64,000 bases of DNA from Candidatus Chryseopegocella kryptomonas (GTDB taxonomy: Bacteria > Bacteroidota > Ignavibacteria > Kryptoniales > Kryptoniaceae): NCBI RefSeq assembly GCF_001536065.1, contig NZ_CZVW01000003.1, positions 62,001-126,000 of the forward strand, in the 5' to 3' direction. A program made the position numbers and the translations under genes. Under the pieces are notes generated by a model. That model saw only the letters and a list, made by a program, of their open reading frames with translations, made no database searches and was not told the origin of the DNA. Each line of letters opens with the position of its first letter. Position 1 is the first letter of the stretch. This document shows, piece after piece, positions 26,997-35,972 of this stretch.

Positions 26997-27239
26997 ATGA
27001 CGCTCGGGGAAGCTTTGAGACAATTTAGAATCAAAAACGATATGTCTCAAAAACAAATGGCTTTTTTGCTCAAAATTTCAACCGAATACTACTGTAAAAT
27101 TGAAAATGATAAAATTTTCCCATCCACTAAAATTCTTCTTGAAATCTGCAGAATCACGGGGATTGAGATTAAGTTTAACGGAAGGAAAATTAAAAAGATC
27201 AAAAATCCTTGGTCATACTTCTTAAACCAAGACAGTTGA
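26997..27239 (+). CDS. XRE-family helix-turn-helix regulator
   Basis: A compact 80-residue DNA-binding protein. The HTH runs LRQFRIKNDMSQKQMAFLLK through STEYYCKIENDKIFPSTKILLEICRITG, matching the Cro/CI-like XRE fold, with a short basic tail (KFNGRKIKKIKNP). The ATG at 26997 gives a typical start (TLGEALRQFR). The frame stays open 18 codons further upstream, but that region is promoter-like (TTGACT and TATATT). It is transcribed away from the MauE/ABC operon and overlaps the 3' end of the converging ABC permease gene by 41 bases. Confidence 0.85.
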   Translation: MTLGEALRQFRIKNDMSQKQMAFLLKISTEYYCKIENDKIFPSTKILLEICRITGIEIKFNGRKIKKIKNPWSYFLNQDS

Positions 27240-28869
27240 AAAAAATTGAAAGCGTAACGGATACTAACGCACTTACAAAAATTGCTGATTTAAAAAATTC
27301 AACATTAAATTTAAAAGATTGGAAATAAAATGTTATCGGGAAAAATGTGATCCCTGTGAAAATTGAAATCAATACAAGCCCAAGCAGAAAAGTTATTGTT
27401 GCACCTCTTGAAGATGCAATTCTAACTGGGCTTTTTTCTGAGTAATTAGCGAAATATCCCCCCATTCCCAAACCAAGCGAGACATAAGTCAAAGCAACAA
27501 AAAAACTCACAGAGGTTATCAAAATACCAATGTTCGGGTCCTTCCCAAATGGGAAAACAGAAGCATAAGCGATTGCTTCAGAAATTAACAGAACCGGTAA
27601 AAATGAAATCACAAATTTATGCAAGTAAAGAAGTGTTAACTTAACAGGCGATGATCTCACAGACCAATAACTCATCCCTTCAAGCGAGATCAATGGATAA
27701 ACAAATCGGATCACAATTGATGCGATGAGAAAAACATTGAAGGAGAAGATTGAAACAAAAGCAATGGATAAAATCTGTGGTTCAACCCTATACAGACGCA
27801 TTTTCACCAAACTTGCTATGAATATCAAAACGAGAACAAGCATTATCAAAAGATGAACCCACTGGCTCGGCTCTCTTAAAAATGTTTTAAGATCACGCTT
27901 TATGAAAACTTCAAGTTGGGGGTGAAAAATTGATTTTTTATAAAAGCTCAAAATTTCAATCTCAAATCTTTTCTTTATCCGATTTTTCAAATCAAATGCA
28001 ATGAAAAGTGTATCAAAGTAAAGTTTTCTGGCAACGCCAAAATTAACAAGAAGAACTCCAACCGTCGCAGAGAGCAAGATCAAAAAATATCTCATAACCA
28101 TTTCAGAATTTCCCCTTGCGCTGAAATAAAAAATTTCCGCAACCCAGTGATTAGGTAGATATACCGCAATTGATGGATCAAGCTGTGCGAAATACTGATC
28201 AACATACGGATAATATCTCATAACTTCTGTAAATAATTTCATTGGGTTTGTGCTTTTGAAATAAAAATAAACAGCGAGAGCATAAATTAAACCCGCAAAG
28301 ACAGCAATTTTCCTTATGTCAAATCTTTGTGAAAGTTTTAAAATTAACATCAAAATTATTATGCTCAAAGACGCAGACATAAGCATAAACGGAACTATAA
28401 CACCAGCAAATGAGAAAATATAAAATTCAGGCGGTTTCATAAAGTAACTTCCGTATCCAAGTAGAATTGCAAAGATAAAAATAAACATCGTTGAAGAGCT
28501 GTAAAAGAAATTGTCAAGAAATTTAATAACATAAATTTTAATTGGTTTAATTGGCGTTGTCAGAAAAAATTCTATATCTTTACTTTTGTAAAGTGTTGAA
28601 AAAGCAACTATGATATTGCCCAAACTAACAAGGACGAAAAGCACAAAAAGAAGCATTGACAAGACACGATGGAAGAGAAAAAGTCCAATTTTAGCTTCGG
28701 AAAGCAAATAAGCAGTTGCATAATTTGAAGATATAAAAGTTGAAAGCGCAAATCCGGTGAACACAAAAATTGAAGCAAGCTCCTTTAAAACACTTCCCCA
28801 CTTTGAATCAAGCGCCGACTTGAAAATGGAAATCAACTTGTATTTTAAAATTAAAACTACTTCCGACAT
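27199..28869 (-). CDS. ABC-2-type transporter permease, large
   Basis: A 556-residue integral membrane protein with about twelve hydrophobic helices in two sets around a cytoplasmic stretch (KRFEIEILSFYKKS, then IFHPQLEVFIKRDLKTFLREPSQW). The phrase FIKRDLKTFLREP is typical of the coupling segment of two-half ABC-2 exporters. An early segment holds FFLTTPIKPIKIYVIKFLD, also characteristic of this group. The substrate is unknown. It starts 12 bases after the ATPase gene, so they form one exporter, separate from the ABC pair at 24723-26298. Confidence 0.8.
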   Translation of the reverse strand: MSEVVLILKYKLISIFKSALDSKWGSVLKELASIFVFTGFALSTFISSNYATAYLLSEAKIGLFLFHRVLSMLLFVLFVLVSLGNIIVAFSTLYKSKDIEFFLTTPIKPIKIYVIKFLDNFFYSSSTMFIFIFAILLGYGSYFMKPPEFYIFSFAGVIVPFMLMSASLSIIILMLILKLSQRFDIRKIAVFAGLIYALAVYFYFKSTNPMKLFTEVMRYYPYVDQYFAQLDPSIAVYLPNHWVAEIFYFSARGNSEMVMRYFLILLSATVGVLLVNFGVARKLYFDTLFIAFDLKNRIKKRFEIEILSFYKKSIFHPQLEVFIKRDLKTFLREPSQWVHLLIMLVLVLIFIASLVKMRLYRVEPQILSIAFVSIFSFNVFLIASIVIRFVYPLISLEGMSYWSVRSSPVKLTLLYLHKFVISFLPVLLISEAIAYASVFPFGKDPNIGILITSVSFFVALTYVSLGLGMGGYFANYSEKSPVRIASSRGATITFLLGLVLISIFTGITFFPITFYFQSFKFNVEFFKSAIFVSALVSVTLSIFFNCLGLRSMTKDF

Positions 28870-28881
28870 TTTGAGAAGAAT

Positions 28882-29601
28882 TTACTTTGTCAATTCAATG
28901 AAAAGCGATTCAAGTTTCCCATCACGACTTTGCTTAAACTCTTCAATTTCGCTTGCGTTAAACTGTGCAATCAATTTACCGTCTTTTATTATCCCTATTG
29001 TATCGCAAAGTTCTTCCGCGACATCAAGTGAATGAGTTGACATAAAGATGGTTACGCCTTCTTTTGATTTTTGCTTCAAGGTATCTTTAACGATTCTGGC
29101 ACTTCTCGGGTCAAGCCCAACCATCGGTTCATCAATTACTATAACCTTTGGATCGTGAAGAAGCGCAGATGCAATTATAACTCGCTGTTTCATCCCCTGT
29201 GAGTATTCTTCAACTCTCTTATCAATCCATCTTCCGATTTCAAAATGGTCAACGAGAAAATCAACTTTTTCTCTTATCTTTTCTTTTTTCATTTTAAAAA
29301 GACCGCCGATGAAATATAAAAATTCACGCCCTGTGAGTTTATCATAAATAAACGGTTGATCTGGGACATAAGCGAGAAAACTTTTCGCTTTTTCAGGTTC
29401 AGCAAGAGCATCTATTCCACAAATAAAAATTTTTCCGCTCGTTGGTTTAATTAAACCCGCTATCATCTTTATTGTCGTCGTTTTGCCAGCTCCATTTGGA
29501 CCAAGGAAACCGAAAAATTCACCTGACTTAACTTCAAGGCTCAGATCATCAACAGCAACGAAATCGCCAAATTTTTTTGTTAAGTTCTTAAGTTGAAGCA
29601 T
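28882..29601 (-). CDS. ABC transporter ATP-binding protein
   Basis: A 239-residue ATPase. Walker A is GPNGAGKTTTIK near residue 36, the Q-loop region is LAYVPDQPFIYDKLTG, the signature is YSQGMKQR, Walker B is VIVIDEPMVGLDP, and the switch histidine is in MSTHSLD. It is of the CcmA/NatA type, driving ABC-2 exporters, and pairs with the downstream 556-residue permease. It lies 19 bases after the LOG-family gene on the same strand. Confidence 0.92.
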   Translation of the reverse strand: MLQLKNLTKKFGDFVAVDDLSLEVKSGEFFGFLGPNGAGKTTTIKMIAGLIKPTSGKIFICGIDALAEPEKAKSFLAYVPDQPFIYDKLTGREFLYFIGGLFKMKKEKIREKVDFLVDHFEIGRWIDKRVEEYSQGMKQRVIIASALLHDPKVIVIDEPMVGLDPRSARIVKDTLKQKSKEGVTIFMSTHSLDVAEELCDTIGIIKDGKLIAQFNASEIEEFKQSRDGKLESLFIELTK

Positions 29602-29620
29602 AACTTAACAGATAAAATTT

Positions 29621-30307
29621 TTAAAAATTAGGAGAAACTACATTCTCTTGATAAAATTCTGTTATTATCCTCGCGGCTTCCTTCGGGTCATCGGTAAGTT
29701 CAAAAATGTTCATATCTTCGGGCGATATATTTCCCTCGGCTAAAACTTTGTCACGCAACCAGTCAATTAATCCTTGCCAGTATTCGCTTCCCATCAAAAC
29801 GACAGGAAAGCGAGTTGTTTTGCCAGTTTGAATCAAGGTCACCGCTTCAAAAAATTCATCAAGCGTTCCAAATCCACCCGGTAAAACAACGAAACCCTGA
29901 GCATACTTAACAAACATGACTTTTCTCACAAAGAAATGTCTGAATTCAATTCCAACATCAACATAAGGATTAAATTTTTGCTCAAGTGGAAGTTCAATGT
30001 TGATTCCAACGGATAATCCCCCTGCTTCTTTTGCGCCGAGATTTGCTGCTTCCATTATTCCGGGACCTCCACCTGTTATGATTCCAAATCCTGATTTGAC
30101 AAGTTCTCTTGCCACTTCGCGAGCCATCTCATAATATCTATGCCCTGGTTTTGTCCTTGCTGAACCAAAAATTGAAACACAAGGACCAAGTTTTGTCATC
30201 TGATCAAATCCTTCAACAAATTCAGCCATAATTCTAAAAATTCTCCAAATGTCTTTTTGTCTGCTTTCAAGCCAAACCTGTTCATCTCTTAAAATTTTGT
30301 TCGTCAT
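29621..30307 (-). CDS. LOG-family nucleotide 5'-monophosphate phosphoribohydrolase (TIGR00730)
   Basis: A 228-residue Rossmann-fold protein with CVSIFGSARTKPGHRYYE, the nucleotide-binding GFGIITGGGPGIMEAANLGA, and the family motif VLPGGFGTLDEFFEAVTLIQ. The PGGxGTxxE motif defines LOG proteins, which release the base from nucleoside monophosphates (cytokinin-type or housekeeping nucleotides) and were formerly annotated as lysine decarboxylases. The bacterial role is often unclear. It is co-oriented with the trp genes upstream and the ABC ATPase downstream. Confidence 0.92.
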   Translation of the reverse strand: MTNKILRDEQVWLESRQKDIWRIFRIMAEFVEGFDQMTKLGPCVSIFGSARTKPGHRYYEMAREVARELVKSGFGIITGGGPGIMEAANLGAKEAGGLSVGINIELPLEQKFNPYVDVGIEFRHFFVRKVMFVKYAQGFVVLPGGFGTLDEFFEAVTLIQTGKTTRFPVVLMGSEYWQGLIDWLRDKVLAEGNISPEDMNIFELTDDPKEAARIITEFYQENVVSPNF

Positions 30308-30328
30308 CTCAAACTTTAAAATTTTGTT

Positions 30329-30901
30329 TCATTCAAATTTTCTATAAATGAAGTTTTTTAAAATTTCCTTCCCAAACTCTGTCATAATTGATTCCGGATG
30401 AAACTGAACACCGAATACAGGAAATTCTTTGTGTCTTATTCCCATAATTAAACCTTCTTTCGTCCACGCTGTTATTTCAAGTGAATCAGGCAAAGATTCG
30501 CGCTCAATTATCAAAGAATGATACCTTGTTGCTTTGAATGGATTTGGAAGCCCAGAAAAAATTGCCCGACCATTGTGATATATTTCGGAAATTTTGCCGT
30601 GCATAACAACGGGTGCTTTAAGAACTTTACCACCAAATGCAACTCCTATCGCTTGATGACCAAGACAAACTCCAAGAATTGGAATTGATCTGTAAAAATG
30701 CTTAATAACATCAATTGAAACTCCAGCTTCATACGGCGTGCAGGGTCCAGGGGAGATCACAATTGCATCGGGTTTAATCTCTTTAATCTCGTCAATTGTA
30801 ATTTTATCGTTGCGTGCAATTTCCATTTCAACCCCAAACTCACCAAGATATTGAACAAGATTGTATGTGAATGAATCATAATTGTCAATTACCAGAATCA
30901 T
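30329..30901 (-). CDS. trpG: Anthranilate/aminodeoxychorismate synthase glutamine amidotransferase
   Basis: A 190-residue class I glutaminase that supplies ammonia to the synthase subunit. It has [20 protein letters not shown] at the start, [13 protein letters not shown], the nucleophile cysteine in [12 protein letters not shown] near residue 80, and the catalytic histidine and glutamate in [16 protein letters not shown]. TrpG and PabA are alike in sequence, and one protein may serve both tryptophan and folate pathways. It follows trpE by 14 bases, which supports the anthranilate role. No other trp gene is nearby. Confidence 0.93.
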   Translation of the reverse strand: MILVIDNYDSFTYNLVQYLGEFGVEMEIARNDKITIDEIKEIKPDAIVISPGPCTPYEAGVSIDVIKHFYRSIPILGVCLGHQAIGVAFGGKVLKAPVVMHGKISEIYHNGRAIFSGLPNPFKATRYHSLIIERESLPDSLEITAWTKEGLIMGIRHKEFPVFGVQFHPESIMTEFGKEILKNFIYRKFE

Positions 30902-30915
30902 CGCTAAAAATTTTT

Positions 30916-32409
30916 TTAATTTTCACAAAGCAATTCAACTGCTTTGAATGTCGCTTCAAGTTTATCAAGCGTTTCCTGATATTCTCGCTCAGGGTTTGAA
31001 TCGTGGACAATTCCAGCGCCTGCTTGAAAATAAGCTTTATTTCCCTTCATCACGATTGTTCTTATGGCTATACAAAAGTCAATGTTTCCGGAGAAATCAA
31101 TATAACCAACTGCTCCACCGTAAATGCCACGTTTTGTCGGTTCAAGCTCAGCTATTATCTCCATTGCTCTTATCTTTGGTGCACCTGTGACGGTTCCAGC
31201 AGGAAAACACGAATAAAGAGCATCAACCGGACTTACATCTTCTCTTAACTTCCCACTTACATTGCTCACAATGTGCATAACATGTGAATATCTTTCTATC
31301 ACCATAAACTGATCAACTTTCACAGTTCCAAAATAACTTATCCTTCCGATGTCATTCCTTCCGAGATCAACAAGCATTAAATGTTCTGCTTTTTCTTTTT
31401 CATCGTTTAAAAGTTCAATCTCAAGTTGCTTATCTTCTTCCGGCGTCTTTCCTCTTCTTCTCGTTCCGGCTATCGGTCTTGTTTCAACAATTCCATCTTC
31501 AACTCTGACGAGAAGCTCCGGAGACGAGCCAATTATTTTGAGATCATCCACACTTAAAAAATACATATATGGCGATGGATTTACAACTCTAAGCATACGG
31601 TAAATGTCAAAAGGGTCACCTTCAATTTTTCTCTCAAACCTTTGCGATAAAACCGCCTGAAATATGTCTCCATTTATGATATACTCTTTTATGCGATTTA
31701 CTTTCTCAACGAATTCATCTTTTGTCATATTGAATTTGAATTCTTCATCAAGTTCAACTCGTGAAATTTCTGAGCTAATTCTACGCTTCAAGAACGATTT
31801 CACCTCTGCAATTTTCCCGAGCGATTTGTAATACTCATTTTTTAATTCGCTTTCACTCATACGGTCATTTTTATAAACATTTGAGATGATAAAAATTTTC
31901 CGCTTCAAATTATCAAAAACAAGGAGCGAGTCAAAAAACATAAGAAATATATCCGGGGCATTGAGATCGTCTATTTTCGCTTGTGGAACTTTTTCAACCA
32001 ATGAAATGCTCTCATACCCGAAATATCCAACAGCACCACAAGTAAAGCGCGGAAGCTCGTCAATGTGAACCGATTTAAAAAGTGAAATGATTTTATTTAA
32101 GGCATCAATTGGGTTTGTTAAATTCTTAATTTCATCTTCAACGAAAGAAAAATTTTCATCAATGATTTTGACTTTGAAATTAAAACCTCTTGCCTCAAAA
32201 ATCATAAACGGTTTGAAGCCGATAAATGAATATCTCGCAATTTTTTCACCGCCTTCAACACTTTCAAAAAGAAAAGAATACGGACTTTTATCTCTCACCT
32301 TCATATATACAGAGACGGGCGTTTCGGTATCTGCAAGGAGCGACTCATAAACTGGGATAACATTGCCTTTGTCAGCAAAAGATTTAAATATGTCATACTG
32401 CGTGAACAT
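30916..32409 (-). CDS. trpE: Anthranilate synthase component I
   Basis: A 497-residue chorismate-utilising enzyme that forms anthranilate with the TrpG ammonia. The catalytic end contains [25 protein letters not shown], the chorismate-binding [57 protein letters not shown] (read as [13 protein letters not shown]) and [16 protein letters not shown]. The N-terminal domain holds [12 protein letters not shown] and ARYSFIGF, matching TrpE and the site of tryptophan feedback. PabB is less likely given this N-terminus. It has the normal TrpE length. Confidence 0.93.
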   Translation of the reverse strand: MFTQYDIFKSFADKGNVIPVYESLLADTETPVSVYMKVRDKSPYSFLFESVEGGEKIARYSFIGFKPFMIFEARGFNFKVKIIDENFSFVEDEIKNLTNPIDALNKIISLFKSVHIDELPRFTCGAVGYFGYESISLVEKVPQAKIDDLNAPDIFLMFFDSLLVFDNLKRKIFIISNVYKNDRMSESELKNEYYKSLGKIAEVKSFLKRRISSEISRVELDEEFKFNMTKDEFVEKVNRIKEYIINGDIFQAVLSQRFERKIEGDPFDIYRMLRVVNPSPYMYFLSVDDLKIIGSSPELLVRVEDGIVETRPIAGTRRRGKTPEEDKQLEIELLNDEKEKAEHLMLVDLGRNDIGRISYFGTVKVDQFMVIERYSHVMHIVSNVSGKLREDVSPVDALYSCFPAGTVTGAPKIRAMEIIAELEPTKRGIYGGAVGYIDFSGNIDFCIAIRTIVMKGNKAYFQAGAGIVHDSNPEREYQETLDKLEATFKAVELLCEN

Positions 32410-32410
32410 C

Positions 32411-32878
32411 TTAACTCTTATTTTCTTTTATGAGGACATCATAATTTTCAAATTTTAAAATCAACTCGCGAACATTTTGCGGGATTGGTTCTGGCTTAAA
32501 TGTCTCTCTGTTCAAAAGAACTATTACGGTTTCCCCAGTTGCGACTTTTCTTCTGGTTTTATTTTCTTCAATTAGATATTCCATTTCAAAGCTTGAATTT
32601 CCAATTTTTGAAACGCGGGCATAGACATCAAGTATTTCGTCAAATTTTGCTGGTGTGATGTAATTGCAGACATTTTTTGCAATTACAAAATAAAAATCAG
32701 TAAAAAAGCGCCCTGGTTCAATCCCAAGCGCCTGCCGTATGTATTCCGTTCGCGCTATTTCAAAATACTTTAAATAAACAGAGTTATGCACAATCCCGTA
32801 TGAATCAAGATCAAATGTTCGGACTTGAACTTGAACCTTAAACCTAAATTTTTCTCTTTCAAATTCATTTTCATTCAT
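32411..32878 (-). CDS. Acyl-CoA thioesterase, 4HBT/YbgC-like
   Basis: A 155-residue hot-dog-fold protein. The active-site region VRTFDLDSYGIVHNSVYLKYFEIART (seen as FDLDSYGIVHNSVYL) has the aspartate-tyrosine-glycine-x-x-histidine-asparagine pattern of the YbgC/4-hydroxybenzoyl-CoA thioesterase family, which hydrolyses acyl-CoA thioesters. The ATG at 32878 overlaps the pta stop codon (ATGA) and is preferred over an upstream in-frame TTG at 32896. It ends two bases before trpE, so pta, this gene, trpE and trpG may share a transcript. Confidence 0.85.
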   Translation of the reverse strand: MNENEFEREKFRFKVQVQVRTFDLDSYGIVHNSVYLKYFEIARTEYIRQALGIEPGRFFTDFYFVIAKNVCNYITPAKFDEILDVYARVSKIGNSSFEMEYLIEENKTRRKVATGETVIVLLNRETFKPEPIPQNVRELILKFENYDVLIKENKS

Positions 32879-33861
32879 GTTTGACCCATCACGCAATTTA
32901 TTGCGACGACATTTACGATATCTTCAACGCTACAACCTCTTGAAAGATCAAAGCAAGGTTTCTTCAAACCTTGGACTATTGGACCGAGTGCTTCCGCACC
33001 AGCCATTCTTTGAGCCATTTTATAGCCAATGTTTCCAGCGTCAAGATTTGGAAAAATTAACACATTGGCATTCCCAGCAACTGGACTATCGGGCGCTTTT
33101 CTTTTGGCAACTTCTGGAACAATTGCTGCGTCAAGTTGAAGTTCTCCGTCAATTATAAGGTCTGGTCTTTTTTGCTTTGCTATTTTGGTTGCCTCTATAA
33201 CTTTATCAACCATTTCGTGTTGAGCGCTCCCCTTGGTTGAGAATGAAAGCATTGCAACGATTGGTTCTTCACCGACAAGTTTTTTATGATTAATTGCGGT
33301 TGAAATTGCGATGTCGGCAAGTTGTTCTGCGGTTGGATTTGGAACAACAGCGCAATCGGCAAATGAATAAACTTTGTTTGGAAAAACGATCAAAAAGAAA
33401 CTTGAAACGATAGAGATTCCATCCATCAAGCCAACAACTTGAATCCCTGCTCTTAACACATCTGCGGTTGTTGAAATTGAACCTGCGACGCTCCCATCAG
33501 CCATTCCTTCTCTTACCATCATTGCCCCAAAGAAAAGCGGATTCTTCATCGTCTCCTTCGCTTCTTCAAAACTTATCCCTTTGTGTTTTCTTAAATTGTA
33601 AAAAATATGCGCAAAATCACTTAACTTTTCTGACTTCAAAGGATTTACAATCCGAATTCCCGAAAGATTGACTCCAATTTTTTCAGCAAGCGAATAAATT
33701 TTTTCTTCATCTCCGATCAAAGTTATTTCAGCAATTTTTTCATCAACTATTTTTCTTCCTGCTTTAAGAGTTCGCTCATCAAGTGCATCTGGCAAAACGA
33801 TGTGCTTTTTGAGTTGTTTCGCTTTTTCTTTGATATTTTCAAGCAAAGTTAATCCTATCAT
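32875..33861 (-). CDS. pta: Phosphate acetyltransferase
   Basis: Interconverts acetyl-CoA and acetyl phosphate, the first step of acetate formation or the last of acetate activation. The 328-residue protein is the short form without the P-loop regulatory domain. It contains VLPDALDERTLKAGRKIVDE, GMADGSVAGSISTTADVLRA, NPTAEQLADIAI, AMLSFSTKGSAQHEMVDKV and AVVPE-type segments, and ends with GLKKPCFDLSRGCSVEDIVN. No acetate kinase gene is in the window. It overlaps the thioesterase start by four bases and has a 73-base gap upstream in which no clear promoter was recognised. Confidence 0.92.
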   Translation of the reverse strand: MIGLTLLENIKEKAKQLKKHIVLPDALDERTLKAGRKIVDEKIAEITLIGDEEKIYSLAEKIGVNLSGIRIVNPLKSEKLSDFAHIFYNLRKHKGISFEEAKETMKNPLFFGAMMVREGMADGSVAGSISTTADVLRAGIQVVGLMDGISIVSSFFLIVFPNKVYSFADCAVVPNPTAEQLADIAISTAINHKKLVGEEPIVAMLSFSTKGSAQHEMVDKVIEATKIAKQKRPDLIIDGELQLDAAIVPEVAKRKAPDSPVAGNANVLIFPNLDAGNIGYKMAQRMAGAEALGPIVQGLKKPCFDLSRGCSVEDIVNVVAINCVMGQT

Positions 33862-33934
33862 TTTAGGTGCAATTTTGTTTTTGTTTGACTTCTTGATTTT
33901 AAATATACAGAATTTATCCCATTAAGGAAAGAAT

Positions 33935-34984
33935 TTAAGATAGTGCCCATGTTAAAATTTCATCTTTTGGAACTCTCCCGCCAAGTATTACACTATCAGC
34001 GCCTGCATAAGGGAAGTAAAGATATCCATCGTAAAAATAAGAACCGCAAACGAAAAGGACATTATTAACGCCAAGTTCAGCATCTCCGATCGTTTCAAAC
34101 TCTGTTTCAGGTCTCATAAAAGGTTCAAACTTCTTAACAAGTTTAAGATAACTTTTTTCATTTTTTTCAACTACCGCAATTCCAAGATCGTATTCCCTTG
34201 TCCCGTCCTTTTTGAAATTTCCAATATGATAGAGCATAAAAAATTTATTATCGGATATTTTCAAAGGTGGAGCGCCAGCACCATTCCACGATTTTGAAAA
34301 TTCTGGATTTACTTCAACATCTATCAAAACTCCCTCGTCTTTCCATTCTCCAAGTATATCATCCGCCGTTGCAAAATGAATTTTCATTGGGTTTTCCCCT
34401 TCCATAGGTCGGTGAAGAAGGACGAATTTATCGTAAATTTTTTCGGGGAATAAAACAGCATTTTTATTATCAACATCGTTAAGTTTGCCTTTCAAAGTCC
34501 CGTGCTTTTCCCAGTGCAAAAAATCTTTTGTTTCAGCAATGCATATGTTTATTTTATTTTTCTCTTTTCCACTTTCGTATCCAGTGTAAAACATAAAGTA
34601 TTTATCGCCGATCTTTGTAATTCTCGGGTCTTCAACGCCAAGGTTTTCAAATTTTTCTTCTGGTTTTAAGATTGGTTCAGAAAATCTTTTGATAAGTTTT
34701 AAGTCGGGAGTGAAAATAGCAAGCCCAAGGGATGAGCGTCTGTAATCAAAATTTTTTGTTTCTTTCCCTTGGGCTCGGTAGATGAGGAAACAAATAGCAC
34801 GATGAGATTGAATTCGTTGGAGTGTTTCTTTGTCTGGCTTTATTGATTCAATTATCTGTCCAAGTTCTTCTTTATCATCAACGAGAACGCACGCAGGATT
34901 AAAGACAACTTTGTTTTCCCAGAGGTTATTGCTTTCTTTTTCAAGAATTGGTTTTCCCGAATTTAACCTTTCAATTTTGAACAT
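33935..34984 (-). CDS. GH130-family glycoside phosphorylase/hydrolase
   Basis: A 349-residue five-bladed propeller of family GH130, which phosphorolyses or hydrolyses beta-mannosides. Visible motifs are GVEDPRITKIGDKYFMFYTGYE with the catalytic-site aspartate, LLHRPMEGENPMKIHF, SWNGAGAPPLKISDNKFFMLYHIG (seen as WNGAGAPPLK and FFMLYHIG), and the end SYFYDGYLYFPYAGADSVI. The precise specificity (mannosyl-glucose, mannobiose or N-glycan mannose) cannot be read from sequence. It lies eight bases after rpoZ, an unexpected neighbour for a sugar enzyme. About 70 bases separate it from pta. Confidence 0.88.
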   Translation of the reverse strand: MFKIERLNSGKPILEKESNNLWENKVVFNPACVLVDDKEELGQIIESIKPDKETLQRIQSHRAICFLIYRAQGKETKNFDYRRSSLGLAIFTPDLKLIKRFSEPILKPEEKFENLGVEDPRITKIGDKYFMFYTGYESGKEKNKINICIAETKDFLHWEKHGTLKGKLNDVDNKNAVLFPEKIYDKFVLLHRPMEGENPMKIHFATADDILGEWKDEGVLIDVEVNPEFSKSWNGAGAPPLKISDNKFFMLYHIGNFKKDGTREYDLGIAVVEKNEKSYLKLVKKFEPFMRPETEFETIGDAELGVNNVLFVCGSYFYDGYLYFPYAGADSVILGGRVPKDEILTWALS

Positions 34985-34992
34985 TTTTCATC

Positions 34993-35337
34993 TCATCCAA
35001 AACGCCTTTTCTCGTAATTCCATTCAAGTTTTCCTTCAAGGTATTCCTGAATTGCAGCGTCGGTTGGCTTCGGAAGTTGATCAAATTCTTCTGCTATTTG
35101 AAGTTGCTCAATTGGTGCTTTCGGTGTCTGTTCTTCATCATAATGTTTCGGGGTTTCTTCCTGCGTCGCTTGCTGCTGTTGCGCTTTCAACGCTCTCAAT
35201 TCTTCAAGGCGTTTATTGAAATTTACTTTTCTCTCATCGTTAATTTGCCTTGCTCTTTTCGCCATTATGACGATCGCCTCATAAGTGTTTCCAGCTATTT
35301 CCTGAATCTTTTTCAAATCAAGTGGCTTGATTCCCAT
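34993..35337 (-). CDS. rpoZ: RNA polymerase omega subunit
   Basis: A small subunit that helps assemble and stabilise RNA polymerase. The 114-residue protein opens with MGIKPLDLKKIQEIAGNTYE and AIVIMAKRARQIND, the conserved RpoZ/Rpb6 helices, and then carries a long glutamine- and proline-rich tail. The tail ends with AAIQEYLEGKLEWNYEKRRF, as in FCB-group omega proteins. The ATG at 35337 is taken; an in-frame TTG lies five codons upstream. It follows gmk on the same strand, the usual gmk-rpoZ pairing. Confidence 0.85.
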   Translation of the reverse strand: MGIKPLDLKKIQEIAGNTYEAIVIMAKRARQINDERKVNFNKRLEELRALKAQQQQATQEETPKHYDEEQTPKAPIEQLQIAEEFDQLPKPTDAAIQEYLEGKLEWNYEKRRFG

Positions 35338-35361
35338 TTTTGAAGAGTTCAAATTTTGTTT

Positions 35362-35955
35362 TTAATACTCGTGTTTTTGAATCGCCTTCCATTTTTCAAT
35401 CTCGTTGAAAACAGCTCTTAAAACCGCTTTCACCGTATCTTCCAGCTTATCATTGACAAAAATATAATCAAAATAACTTGATTTTTCAAGTTCCATCGGA
35501 ACGCGCTCAATTCGCTTTTTAAGTTGCTCCTCGTTTTCCGTTCCACGCCTTTTCAATCTCTCTTTTAAAACTTCCATATTTGGTGGCTTTATGAAAATTA
35601 AAACTGCATCATCTGGAAATTTTCTCTTAATTGAAATTGCACCATTTACATCAACATCAAAAAGTAAAACATCGCCATTTTTAAGAGCTGTTTCAACGAC
35701 GCTTTTCAAAGTCCCGTAATAATTCCCATAAATTTCTTCCCATTCAAGAAGTTCGCCATTTTGAATTTTTTTCTCAAATTCCTCACGCGTGAGAAAAAAA
35801 TAATCTTTTCCATCAACTTCACCATTTCTCTTCGGTCTTGTGGTTGCGGAAACAGAAAATTTTATAAATGGAAATTTCTCAAGTATCTTTTTCGCTATTG
35901 TGGTTTTACCAGAACCACTCGGGGCTGATACAACAATTAATCTACCTCTTGGCAT
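35362..35955 (-). CDS. gmk: Guanylate kinase
   Basis: Phosphorylates GMP to GDP with ATP. This 197-residue protein starts GRLIVVSAPSGSGKTTIAKKI, a P-loop. The GMP-binding segment is FSVSATTRPKRNGEVDGKDYFFLTREEF (seen as VSATTRPKRNGEVDG), and later motifs are GNYYGT and DVDVNGA. Length and motifs are standard. It lies 17 bases after yicC and 24 before rpoZ, the gene order yicC-gmk-rpoZ found in many bacteria. Confidence 0.95.
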   Translation of the reverse strand: MPRGRLIVVSAPSGSGKTTIAKKILEKFPFIKFSVSATTRPKRNGEVDGKDYFFLTREEFEKKIQNGELLEWEEIYGNYYGTLKSVVETALKNGDVLLFDVDVNGAISIKRKFPDDAVLIFIKPPNMEVLKERLKRRGTENEEQLKKRIERVPMELEKSSYFDYIFVNDKLEDTVKAVLRAVFNEIEKWKAIQKHEY

Positions 35956-35972
35956 CTTTAATGTTAAGTTTT

